From Anaerolineaceae bacterium UBA5838 (GTDB lineage: Bacteria; Chloroflexota; Anaerolineae; Anaerolineales; Anaerolineaceae): a stretch of 15,866 nucleotides of DNA. This document shows positions 7,878 to 13,178 of this stretch, piece by piece. The position numbers and the translations under genes are program-made. The stretch spans positions 59,102-74,967 of the forward strand of contig DJGU01000058.1 in NCBI GenBank assembly GCA_002432795.1, given 5' to 3'. Positions within the stretch are counted from its first letter, which is position 1, and each line of letters opens with the position of its first letter. The notes below the pieces were generated by a model that made no database searches, was not told the DNA's origin, and saw nothing but the letters and a program-made list of their open reading frames with translations.

Positions 7878-8354
7878 CTGCCAGGCTTCGGAGAGGCGCT
7901 GGTAAGTGAGCCCGAGGTCTTCAGGCAGAACGCGCGTCTCGCCAATCACAGACATAAAATTGGCATCGCCCTGCCAGCGCGGGACGACGTGCATGTGCAT
8001 GTGATCTGCGATGCCGGCGCCAGCTGCCGAACCGAGGTTCAGACCAATGTTGAACCCCTGGGGGTGATACACCCCTTCCATGACGCGCACAGCCTTTTGA
8101 ACCAGCTGCATCATCTCGTTGAGGGTCTCAGCGGGCAGGTCGGAAAGCTGATTGGTGTGGGTGTAGGGGACCACCATCAGGTGTCCGCTGGTGTATGGGA
8201 AGAGATTGAGGATTACAAAGCAGGTTTCGCCGCGGTGGAAGATCAGGTTTTCGGGGCCGTCTTGTTCTTGGAGGGCAAGGCAAAAGGCGCAACCTTCGTT
8301 GTGCTTATCCCGCCCGATGTATTCCGAGCGCCAGGTAGAGTAGATGTGCTGCAT
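7863..8354 (-). CDS. HIT-family protein, Ap4A phosphorylase / ATP adenylyltransferase-like
   Basis: The 163-residue product starts with MQHIYSTWRSEYI, close to the usual start of bacterial Ap4A phosphorylase-like HIT proteins. It has an N-terminal CxxC (GCAFC). The histidine triad is HMHMHVVPRW (about residues 113-122), where the middle His attacks the alpha-phosphate of a dinucleoside polyphosphate. Such enzymes split Ap4A or related nucleotides in the cytosol. The frame is open for 49 more codons upstream, to 8501, but that extension is basic and Pro-rich, runs into the REP elements, and lacks homology-like features. I therefore use ATG 8354. There is no Shine-Dalgarno, and a -10-like box ends 7 bases before the ATG, which fits a leaderless mRNA. 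Confidence 0.9.
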   Translation of the reverse strand: MQHIYSTWRSEYIGRDKHNEGCAFCLALQEQDGPENLIFHRGETCFVILNLFPYTSGHLMVVPYTHTNQLSDLPAETLNEMMQLVQKAVRVMEGVYHPQGFNIGLNLGSAAGAGIADHMHMHVVPRWQGDANFMSVIGETRVLPEDLGLTYQRLSEAWQADNN

Positions 8355-8361
8355 GGGAACA

Positions 8362-8370
8362 ATTTTAGCA
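8362..8370 (-). promoter_or_regulatory. Extended -10 box directly before the HIT start
   Basis: On the minus strand TGC precedes TAAAAT, and the box ends 7 bases before ATG 8354. Transcription would begin at or beside the start codon. This agrees with the absence of a ribosome binding site. The -35 region is weak. Confidence 0.5.
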
Positions 8371-8443
8371 GAAATTGGGGGAGGTGAGGGGAGTGGTTTG
8401 GCGGACCTATGTGGTTGCTCAGGAGATCGATACGGCCGTTTTT

Positions 8444-8515
8444 GTAGGGTCAACCCCCCGCGGTTGACCGTTATTTGGTTGGTATTACAGGGTAACCACA
8501 CGGGGTTACCTCAAC
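8444..8515. repeat. REP doublet 1 (BIME-like), across the RAYT stop codon
   Basis: The first REP (8444-8469) has foot GTAG, stem GGTCAACC/GGTTGACC (with one extra G before it) and loop CCCCGC. The second (8490-8515) is inverted. On the minus strand it has foot GTTG, stem GGTAACC/GGTTACC and loop CCGTGT. A 20-base spacer containing TTGGTTG separates them. Foot sequences face outward on opposite strands, as in enterobacterial BIMEs. The RAYT stop codon (8506-8508) lies within the second REP, so the element forms the 3' end of the gene. The remaining gap between HIT and RAYT (8355-8443) holds only the HIT promoter. Confidence 0.8.
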
Positions 8516-9084
8516 GGGCGTGCGTTCTCCTCGTCCTTTTCCCAATTCATCGGATTGGCGAGGATATAATCATAGATTGCCAGGTAATCCCACTCATTTT
8601 TGATGATGTGTTCGTAATAATTCCGCTGCCAGAAACGCTTCTCAAATTGAGGCCACCCTTTGTCCCTAACGCCTATCATGTAACGGTTTGTCGTCAAAGA
8701 TTTGATTCGATGGACGATTTCCGGCAAAGACAATCGTTCTTCGGTAGGGGCAACCCCCTGTGGTTGCCCGTCAATTGGTTGATTCGAATGGCAGGCACAG
8801 GGGCCTGCCACTACGTCGGTTATGAGGAATAAGAGGTGAACATGATTCGGCATTATTACAGAAACCTCAACGTTAATCCCTAGATAATGTTCAGGGATCT
8901 GGTCAATAATCTCTTTTACCATCTCACCCACCTCATTCAAGACCATTTCTCCATTGACGACCTGCCCAAACACCATTCTACGATCCTGGGTGACGATGGT
9001 CACAAAATAAGCATCCGGTTGCGAATAATCAAATTCAGGCAAACGGAGGTTTCGCCGGTAGGGTATTGTAGGATTGTAATTCAC
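8506..9084 (-). CDS. REP-associated tyrosine transposase (RAYT, IS200-like Y1 family)
   Basis: The 192-residue protein matches the RAYT layout. It has an N-terminal YNP...RRNLRL segment leading to YSQPDAYFVTIVTQDR, the HUH motif PNHVHLL (His81, His83), LPEIVHRIKSLTTNRY, and a Tyr motif FWQRNYYEHIIKNE with catalytic Tyr at 156 or 157. The end is DYILANPMNWEKDE. RAYTs are single-copy, domesticated relatives of IS200/IS605 TnpA. They cut REP hairpins at a GTAG foot and are thought to spread them. Residues about 91-115 are encoded by a REP doublet, and the C-terminus runs into another. The start is GTG 9084. It has no Shine-Dalgarno but has TAAAAT 6 bases upstream. The gene appears intact, with no frameshift. 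Confidence 0.92.
   Translation of the reverse strand: MNYNPTIPYRRNLRLPEFDYSQPDAYFVTIVTQDRRMVFGQVVNGEMVLNEVGEMVKEIIDQIPEHYLGINVEVSVIMPNHVHLLFLITDVVAGPCACHSNQPIDGQPQGVAPTEERLSLPEIVHRIKSLTTNRYMIGVRDKGWPQFEKRFWQRNYYEHIIKNEWDYLAIYDYILANPMNWEKDEENARPLR
8744..8814. repeat. REP doublet 2, inside the RAYT reading frame
   Basis: The first REP (8744-8769) has foot GTAG, stem GGGCAACC/GGTTGCCC and loop CCCTGT. The second (8789-8814) is inverted. On the minus strand it has foot GTAG, stem TGGCAGGC/GCCTGCCA and loop CCCTGT. The 19-base spacer contains TTGGTTG, as in doublet 1. The two REPs differ at six positions, which form three compensatory stem pairs. The doublet is read through in frame and encodes residues about 91-115 of the transposase, including GQPQGVAPT. 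Confidence 0.88.
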
Positions 9085-9090
9085 GGTATC

Positions 9091-9096
9091 ATTTTA
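9091..9096 (-). promoter_or_regulatory. -10-like box directly before the RAYT start
   Basis: TAAAAT on the minus strand ends 6 bases before GTG 9084. As with the HIT gene, this would give a leaderless message and fits the lack of a ribosome binding site. No clear -35 is visible. Confidence 0.4.
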
Positions 9097-9161
9097 TCTT
9101 TTTGTGTCCCCCCTACGTTAAAATCGCGCTCGGCGAGGAAAAAGAAAAGAAAGGTAATTTG

Positions 9162-9248
9162 CCTGACCTACACACGAATGATGTCAGGTTCAACCCTTGC
9201 AGTTTCGCTGCGAGGGCAGGAGCGGAACCTGACCTGCGCACGAATGAT
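9162..9248. repeat. Direct repeat pair enclosing a two-stem hairpin, upstream of tetR
   Basis: A 21-bp unit beginning CCTGACCT and ending CACGAATGAT occurs at 9162-9182 and 9228-9248, with 19 of 21 bases identical. Between and overlapping these is an inverted repeat: GTCAGGTTC (9183-9191) pairs with GAACCTGAC (9225-9233). An inner stem pairs CCCTTGCAG (9194-9202) with CTGCGAGGG (9208-9216), with one G-T pair and a TTTCG loop. The element fills most of the 240-base gap between RAYT and tetR. It has no T-tract. It may be a small mobile-element remnant or a structured RNA. I do not recognise it. Confidence 0.6.
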
Positions 9249-9261
9249 TGATCCCTGTTTA

Positions 9262-9290
9262 TTGACATCCAACCCGGGTGAATGTACAAT
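9262..9290 (+). promoter_or_regulatory. Near-consensus sigma-70-type promoter of the TetR gene
   Basis: TTGACA (9262-9267) and TACAAT (9285-9290) are separated by exactly 17 bases. Transcription would begin near 9297, inside the operator palindrome, leaving a leader of about 28 bases with AAGGAG at 9315-9320, 4 bases before ATG 9325. Confidence 0.88.
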
Positions 9291-9307
9291 ATGACCGGTC
9301 AGTCATA
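9290..9307. promoter_or_regulatory. Likely TetR autoregulatory operator
   Basis: TATGAC (9290-9295) and GTCATA (9302-9307) form an inverted repeat around CGGTCA. A nested palindrome TGACCGGTCA lies at 9292-9301. Such overlapping palindromes with GACCGGTC cores are common TetR-family operators. The site covers the predicted transcription start, so binding would block the regulator's own promoter. Confidence 0.75.
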
Positions 9308-9324
9308 CCACCCCAAGGAGCCCT

Positions 9325-10011
9325 ATGCCCACAAAAACCTACCATAATCTACCCGAAGAGAAGCGCCTGCAAATCGAAAAGGCTGCCATTGCCGAGTTTG
9401 CCGCCAATCCGCTCCAAAGCGCTTCGATCAATGCCATCGTCAGGGATGCAGGCATTGCCAAGGGATCCTTTTACCAGTACTTTGAAGACATCGGTGATTT
9501 GCACGCTCACATCCTGAGTATTATCTACCAGAAAAAGCTAGAGGTGATCAATAGCCTGCCCCTGGGCTCGACTAACCTCGACACCTTCCGCTATCTGCGG
9601 CGCGTCTTGCAGGCAGCGGTTGAGTTCCAACTCAGGCACCCGGACTTAGCCAGGATTGAGCGCTTTCACCGCTTGAACTCCAATCATTTGAGCAGCGTCG
9701 ACCCGGAGACGGGTGAGCGGATAAGTGGGGACGGGCGCTTCCATGCGTTCCTGACCCAGGGCATCCTGCATGACGATATTGCCACCTGGGTGGACGTGGA
9801 CATGGCGGCTTTCATGCTCGAAATCATCGAAGGAGGGATTGCACCCTACCTGGTGGAGCGGATCGACGACAAAGCACCCGAAGTTGCTTCAGGCAGGCTT
9901 TCTTCGGATTATGACCGCACAACTCAGGACTTGTTCGATAACCTGATGGATATCCTTGAGGCGGGTTTGGCGCGCGATCCACAAATTCGAAAAGATTTCT
10001 ATTCAAAATAG
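9325..10011 (+). CDS. TetR/AcrR-family transcriptional regulator
   Basis: The 228-residue protein has the TetR N-terminal helix-turn-helix: EKRLQIEKAAIAEFAANP leading to SINAIVRDAGIAKGSFYQYF (about residues 33-52) and then DIGDLHAHIL. The rest is an alpha-helical ligand-binding and dimerisation domain without a recognisable subtype. It probably represses its own promoter through the palindrome at 9290-9307. No transporter or enzyme gene sits next to it in the same direction, so it is an orphan here and its ligand and other targets are unknown. A bidirectional terminator follows. Confidence 0.93.
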   Translation: MPTKTYHNLPEEKRLQIEKAAIAEFAANPLQSASINAIVRDAGIAKGSFYQYFEDIGDLHAHILSIIYQKKLEVINSLPLGSTNLDTFRYLRRVLQAAVEFQLRHPDLARIERFHRLNSNHLSSVDPETGERISGDGRFHAFLTQGILHDDIATWVDVDMAAFMLEIIEGGIAPYLVERIDDKAPEVASGRLSSDYDRTTQDLFDNLMDILEAGLARDPQIRKDFYSK

Positions 10012-10042
10012 CGAGTTTTCCGCCACCAAATTTGTTCACGAC

Positions 10043-10075
10043 AAAAAAGGGCCTGCTTGCGTGCAGGTCCTTTTT
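10043..10075. terminator. Bidirectional intrinsic terminator between tetR and the PFK-like gene
   Basis: GGGCCTGC (10049-10056) pairs with GCAGGTCC (10063-10070), with one G-T pair and a 6-base loop. The stem is preceded by six A and followed by five T. It can therefore end both the plus-strand TetR gene and the minus-strand phosphofructokinase-like gene. Confidence 0.9.
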
Positions 10076-10081
10076 GCTATT

Positions 10082-11203
10082 TCATACAACGGGGAGGTCA
10101 GGAATCCCCAGGCAGGTGCCCACCTGGAAAGAACCGCGGATCCAGTCGTGGTCGAGAGGCATAAGCTTGGCTTTGCCAGCTACCTCGTCCAAGGGAACGC
10201 TGGTGACTGAGCCGTCAATGCGGCACGCCATATGCCCAAACTGTCCATCCGCCGCCATGCGCACGCTCCATTCCGCCAATTGATTGGCAAGCAGGCGGTC
10301 AGCCGCGGTGGGGGTGCCGCCGCGGACCAGCGAACCGAGGATTGTGATGTGGGTTTCAAGGTCAGTGGCTTCGCCAAGGCGGCGCGCCAACAGCAAGGTT
10401 TGCGCGGAGTAGTTGTTTTCGATGCGTTCGAAAGCTTTTTCCTGTTCTTCGGCACTTTCGGCTTGTTTGCTGGCAGCCAGCTCCATAAAGTCCACCAGTT
10501 CCTTCGACCTGGCTTTTTCAGCAACAGCGACAAGCGAAAAGTTGCGCCCGGCGGCTTTACGGCAATGAATAGCCTCGATTACCACATCAAAATCATAAGG
10601 AATCTCCGGGATGAGGATCACGTCCGCGCCTGCTGCCAGCCCCGCGCCCATGGTCAGCCAGCCGGAGCAGTTGCCGAGCAGCTCCACCAGCATGATGCGG
10701 TGCGTGGCGTTGGCGTTGGTATGGAGGCGGTCGATCGCCTCGGTAGCGATCTCTCGGGCGGTGTCGAAACCGATCGATTTATCCGTGAGGGGCACATCGT
10801 TTTCGCAGGATTTTGGCATGGTGATGATATTTAAGCCGGCCTGGCTGAGATGATGGGCTGCCGATTGGCTTTTGTTGTCGCCGATGATGATCAGCGCGTC
10901 AAGATTGTTGCGATGGTAGCTGTCGACGGCTTCCTGCGTGCGGTCGATGGGACCTTCCGGGCCTGGCATGGATTCAGGCACATGGCGGCTGGTGCCGAGG
11001 ATCGTGCCGCCCTGGGTGAGGATGCCCGAGAGCATTGTTCCTTCCAGCAGGTTCACCTTGCGGTCCTCGATCAGGCCGAGATAACCATCCCGGAAACCCA
11101 ACACATCCATTTTATAGGCGTTTGCCACGGCCTTGCCGAAGCCGCGAATGGCAACGTTGACACCCGGGCTGTCACTGCCTGCTGTGATTAATCCGATTCT
11201 CAT
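10082..11203 (-). CDS. Divergent 6-phosphofructokinase-family protein with altered active site
   Basis: The 373-residue protein has the PfkA fold from end to end: MRIGLITAGSDSPGVNVAIRG, DGYLGL, LTQGGTILGTSR, TDKSIGFDTA, HRIMLVELLG, IPEIPYDFD and LVRGGTPTAADRLLAN. Several functional positions differ from E. coli PfkA, based on my by-eye alignment. The ATP/Mg loop GGDGS is GDNKS (108-112), replacing Asp103 with Asn and Gly104 with Lys. The catalytic TIDND is SCEND (132-136), with Glu for Asp127. MGR is LGN (176-178). The fructose-6-phosphate residues Arg243 and His249 are His285 and Ser291. Arg72, Arg162, Glu222 and Arg252 equivalents are kept. The start is ATG 11203, with AGGAG 8 bases upstream; a GTG at 11212 overlaps that site. 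It may use another substrate or be regulatory. It stands alone between two terminated units. Confidence 0.85.
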   Translation of the reverse strand: MRIGLITAGSDSPGVNVAIRGFGKAVANAYKMDVLGFRDGYLGLIEDRKVNLLEGTMLSGILTQGGTILGTSRHVPESMPGPEGPIDRTQEAVDSYHRNNLDALIIIGDNKSQSAAHHLSQAGLNIITMPKSCENDVPLTDKSIGFDTAREIATEAIDRLHTNANATHRIMLVELLGNCSGWLTMGAGLAAGADVILIPEIPYDFDVVIEAIHCRKAAGRNFSLVAVAEKARSKELVDFMELAASKQAESAEEQEKAFERIENNYSAQTLLLARRLGEATDLETHITILGSLVRGGTPTAADRLLANQLAEWSVRMAADGQFGHMACRIDGSVTSVPLDEVAGKAKLMPLDHDWIRGSFQVGTCLGIPDLPVV

Positions 11204-11232
11204 CTTACACACTCCTGTTATTCAATATCCCA

Positions 11233-11238
11233 ATTATA
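11233..11238 (-). promoter_or_regulatory. -10 box for the PFK-like gene
   Basis: The minus strand reads a perfect TATAAT here, 29 bases before ATG 11203. The transcript would carry the AGGAG site. The -35 region is weak at all spacings from 16 to 18. Confidence 0.5.
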
Positions 11239-11276
11239 GCCTTAGAAGAAGAGCTTGAAGCGGATTGCAGGGACGA

Positions 11277-11302
11277 GTTTCATGGAAAAGTTTCATGGAA
11301 AA
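11277..11302. repeat. Two perfect tandem copies of another 13-bp unit
   Basis: GTTTCATGGAAAA occurs at 11277-11289 and 11290-11302. It lies in the 149-base divergent gap between the PFK-like gene and the small acidic gene. Its position suggests a possible control element for either gene, but slippage duplication is equally possible. Confidence 0.7.
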
Positions 11303-11352
11303 ACCTCCCATTTTCTCTCCTACCTGTTATAGTAATAGAAAAGGAGATTAAC

Positions 11353-11568
11353 ATGGAACTCAACGAAGCATTGTTAAATGAAATCGCTCTGCTGCGCCAG
11401 ACCTTGGAACGGATTGCCACCTCGCTGGAAGACATCGACGATACCCTTGAGATCATGTTCTTGATGGATGATTACGATGAGGAAGATCTGGAGGAACTGG
11501 AGCTGCTTGATTCTTTCGATCTTGGGGATGAATTTGAGGAAGAGGATAAGGAAATCGACGAAGACTGA
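11353..11568 (+). CDS. Small acidic protein with N-terminal coiled coil, unknown function
   Basis: The 71-residue protein is not a family I recognise. Residues about 5-32 have a heptad-like pattern (LNEALLNEIALLRQTLERIATSL is split by few polar breaks) that should form a coiled coil. The C-terminal half is overwhelmingly Asp, Glu and Leu and should be strongly acidic. Translation support is good: AAGGAG at 11341-11346 lies 6 bases before the ATG. It is divergent from the PFK-like gene and followed by a hairpin at 11605-11628. It could be a protein-binding adaptor or a DNA-mimic-like acidic protein, but nothing in sequence shows which. Confidence 0.7.
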   Translation: MELNEALLNEIALLRQTLERIATSLEDIDDTLEIMFLMDDYDEEDLEELELLDSFDLGDEFEEEDKEIDED

Positions 11569-11599
11569 CCTGCAATTCCTGGACAGCGGTTGGAGCAAC

Positions 11600-11633
11600 A
11601 AAAAAACCGCCTGTTCTCACAAGCGGTTGTTTT
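11600..11633 (-). terminator. Intrinsic terminator after tRNA-Phe
   Basis: AACCGC (11605-11610) pairs with GCGGTT (11623-11628) around a 12-base loop. On the minus strand the stem ends in a run of seven T, starting 9 bases after the tRNA 3' end. On the plus strand GTTTT follows, so it may also end the small acidic gene, more weakly. Confidence 0.8.
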
Positions 11634-11636
11634 GTG

Positions 11637-11709
11637 TGCCGAGTCACAGACTTGAACTGTGGACCCTTCAATTTTCAGTCGAATGCTCTACCAACTGAGC
11701 TAACTCGGC
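11637..11709 (-). tRNA. tRNA-Phe (anticodon GAA)
   Basis: The minus strand folds into a full cloverleaf of 73 bases. The acceptor stem is GCCGAGT with ACTCGGC and discriminator A. The D stem is GCTC/GAGC with the AGTTGGTA loop. The anticodon stem is TTCGA/TTGAA with loop CTGAAAA and anticodon GAA. The T stem is CACAG/CTGTG with TTCAAGT. The CCA end is not encoded. It is a single tRNA with its own promoter and terminator, and no integrated element is visible at its 3' end. Confidence 0.97.
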
Positions 11710-11720
11710 AACGAACTGAA

Positions 11721-11749
11721 ATTTTAACCGCGACCGGCGAGACTGTCAA
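11721..11749 (-). promoter_or_regulatory. Strong promoter of tRNA-Phe
   Basis: On the minus strand TTGACA (11744-11749) and TAAAAT (11721-11726) are 17 bases apart. The -10 box ends 11 bases before the mature tRNA 5' end, so transcription would start only a few bases upstream of it. Confidence 0.9.
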
Positions 11750-11786
11750 GCAATTGGTTTTTGGTGTGTTATTGGTGAGCACACAT

Positions 11787-11845
11787 AAAAAAGCCGGATT
11801 GAACCCCATTCCTTACGCTCAGGGGCAGGTGATACACAATCCGGC
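11787..11845 (-). terminator. Intrinsic terminator of the YgeY-like gene
   Basis: GCCGGATTG (11793-11801) pairs with CAATCCGGC (11837-11845), nine perfect pairs. On the minus strand the stem is followed by six T (11787-11792). The loop is long at 35 bases, with a possible inner CCCC/GGGG pairing. It lies 25 bases after the stop codon at 11871. Confidence 0.8.
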
Positions 11846-11870
11846 CTACATTTACAACTACCTGGAAATC

Positions 11871-13076
11871 TTACTTGATCAAACTCGCAACCAAAGCATA
11901 AAACTCAGCCGCCTTGACCACATCATCCAAAATCACGCTGTCATTGACCGTATGCGCGGTTACTTCGTCTCCAGGTCCGAACCCAATCGAGGGAATGCCG
12001 GCTTTGCCTGCCCAGTAAATCCCGTTGGTGCTGAAGGACCATTTGCCAGCCGGGGCATTTTCCAGCCCGATCAGGCGGCGGGTTTCGAGCCCTGCCTGCA
12101 CCAGCTCATGCTCTTCCGGGATAGCCCAGGCGGGGAAATACTTGTCCACCGGGAAAACGAAACCTGTATAAGAAGGCACATCATAGAACAGGGCTTCCAC
12201 CTTCACCCGGTCCTTACTTTCTTCCGGGATCAGCGCTTCCACCTGGGCAATCGCCTCTTCCTTCGTTTCTCCAAAGGTCATCCGCCGGTCGATGTAAATG
12301 ACAGCCTCGTCAGGCACCGCGTTAATGCTGGGAGTTTTGACAACCATGTCCGAGACTGTGATTTTTCCGTGCCCAAGGAAGGGATCATCCCCAAGTTCAG
12401 GCTCCAGGTCGCGAATGCCCGCGATGACTGGCAGCAGCAGGTAGATGGCGTTGATGCCCACGTGATTGCTGGCGGCATGCGCCGAAACTCCTTTGGCAGT
12501 TACTTTCAACTCGATGCGACCTTTGTGACCGCGGTAGACGTTCATTTTGGTCGGTTCGCCAATGACTACGAAGTCTGGTCTGATCTTCGGGTCAACTTCC
12601 ACAAAGGTGTTCGGGGCAATCCCATCGCACCACTCTTCCATGTTACCGAAGTACCAGGCGGTCCAACCTTCAAGCAAGCCCAAATCGCGGGCGGCAGCCA
12701 GCCCATAGACCATACCGGGGGTGGAGTTCTTCTCGTCACAGGCACCGCGGGCATAGAGCACACCATCTTCCACTTTGCCTTCAAATGGATCCCACTGCCA
12801 TTCGTGAGGGTCACCGATGCCGACAGTGTCGATGTGTGAGTCAAAAACAATCACTTTTTCGCCGCTGCCAATGCGCCCCATGATGTTGCCCATTTTGTCG
12901 AAGCGGACTTCGTCGAATTGCAGCGCATTCATTTCTGCCGCAATGCGTTTGCCAACGGCTTCAATGTTGGAGTCCATGCTGGGGATCGCGCAAATCTCAC
13001 GCATAAAGCGGATGATCTGATCGTGTTGGGATTGGATTTTTTCCTGCAATTTTTCAATTAATTCTGGCGAGGGCAT
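11871..13076 (-). CDS. YgeY-like M20 family hydrolase
   Basis: The 401-residue protein resembles YgeY, the M20 hydrolase annotated as linked to selenium metabolism. Matching segments include DSHIDTVGIGD, RPDFVVIGEPT, NVYRGHKGR, YIDRRMTFGET, VPSYTGFVFPVDKYFPAW, KWSFSTNG and IPSIGFGPG. Zinc-site residues are His81 and Asp83, Asp114 (in ACDEKN), Glu147-Glu148 (NMEEWCDG), Glu174 and His375 (TAHTVND). The enzyme should hydrolyse an amide or peptide-like bond in the cytosol. The true substrate of this family is not established. ATG 13076 is chosen over 13100 because GGAG (13081-13084) lies 4 bases upstream. No selenium gene (selA, selB, selD, ssnA, xdh-type) lies nearby, so the selenium link is not supported here. 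Confidence 0.9.
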   Translation of the reverse strand: MPSPELIEKLQEKIQSQHDQIIRFMREICAIPSMDSNIEAVGKRIAAEMNALQFDEVRFDKMGNIMGRIGSGEKVIVFDSHIDTVGIGDPHEWQWDPFEGKVEDGVLYARGACDEKNSTPGMVYGLAAARDLGLLEGWTAWYFGNMEEWCDGIAPNTFVEVDPKIRPDFVVIGEPTKMNVYRGHKGRIELKVTAKGVSAHAASNHVGINAIYLLLPVIAGIRDLEPELGDDPFLGHGKITVSDMVVKTPSINAVPDEAVIYIDRRMTFGETKEEAIAQVEALIPEESKDRVKVEALFYDVPSYTGFVFPVDKYFPAWAIPEEHELVQAGLETRRLIGLENAPAGKWSFSTNGIYWAGKAGIPSIGFGPGDEVTAHTVNDSVILDDVVKAAEFYALVASLIK

Positions 13077-13085
13077 AATTCTCCT

Positions 13086-13113
13086 TTTATAAAAAATCAT
13101 TCCTTTGGGTCAA
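13086..13113 (-). promoter_or_regulatory. Candidate promoter of the YgeY-like gene
   Basis: On the minus strand TTGACC (13108-13113) and TATAAA (13086-13091) are 16 bases apart. The -10 box ends only 9 bases before ATG 13076 and touches the AAGGAG ribosome site. A transcript from here would begin almost at the start codon. Confidence 0.45.
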
Positions 13114-13132
13114 AAAATGCACGATTACGGTA

Positions 13133-13138
13133 TATAAT
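13133..13138 (+). promoter_or_regulatory. Candidate -10 box of the oxidoreductase-DUF1622 unit
   Basis: TATAAT at 13133-13138 lies 40 bases before ATG 13179 and is followed by a 10-base palindrome GTTTATAAAC (13139-13148). There is no convincing -35 hexamer. The palindrome overlaps the expected start of transcription and could be an operator. Confidence 0.45.
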
Positions 13139-13178
13139 GTTTATAAACACGATCGCGCAATTAAAGGATTGAGGTCTT

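Noticed and set aside
8164..8189. GTAGGGG followed by an imperfect hairpin inside the HIT gene, possible extra REP
   Set aside because: The stem is mismatched and the loop differs. The sequence encodes the conserved GHLMVVPYTH region of the HIT fold, which explains it.
8355..8501. 49-codon upstream extension of the HIT frame
   Set aside because: It runs through REP sequence and a -10-like box, and HIT proteins of this type normally start at the MQHIYS position.
9104..9116. CCCCCCTACG, resembling an inverted GTAGGGG foot
   Set aside because: There is no second stem arm next to it. At most it is a decayed REP end.
9162..9248. Possible CRISPR array
   Set aside because: There are only two repeat copies, they are not identical, and the interval between them is itself an inverted repeat. 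No cas gene is present.
11637..11709. tRNA-Phe as an integration site for a mobile element
   Set aside because: No integrase gene and no repeated tRNA 3' end is visible on either side in this window.
11634..12839. 401-codon plus-strand open frame
   Set aside because: It runs antisense through tRNA-Phe, a terminator and the well-supported YgeY-like gene. It has no ribosome site and no recognisable domain.
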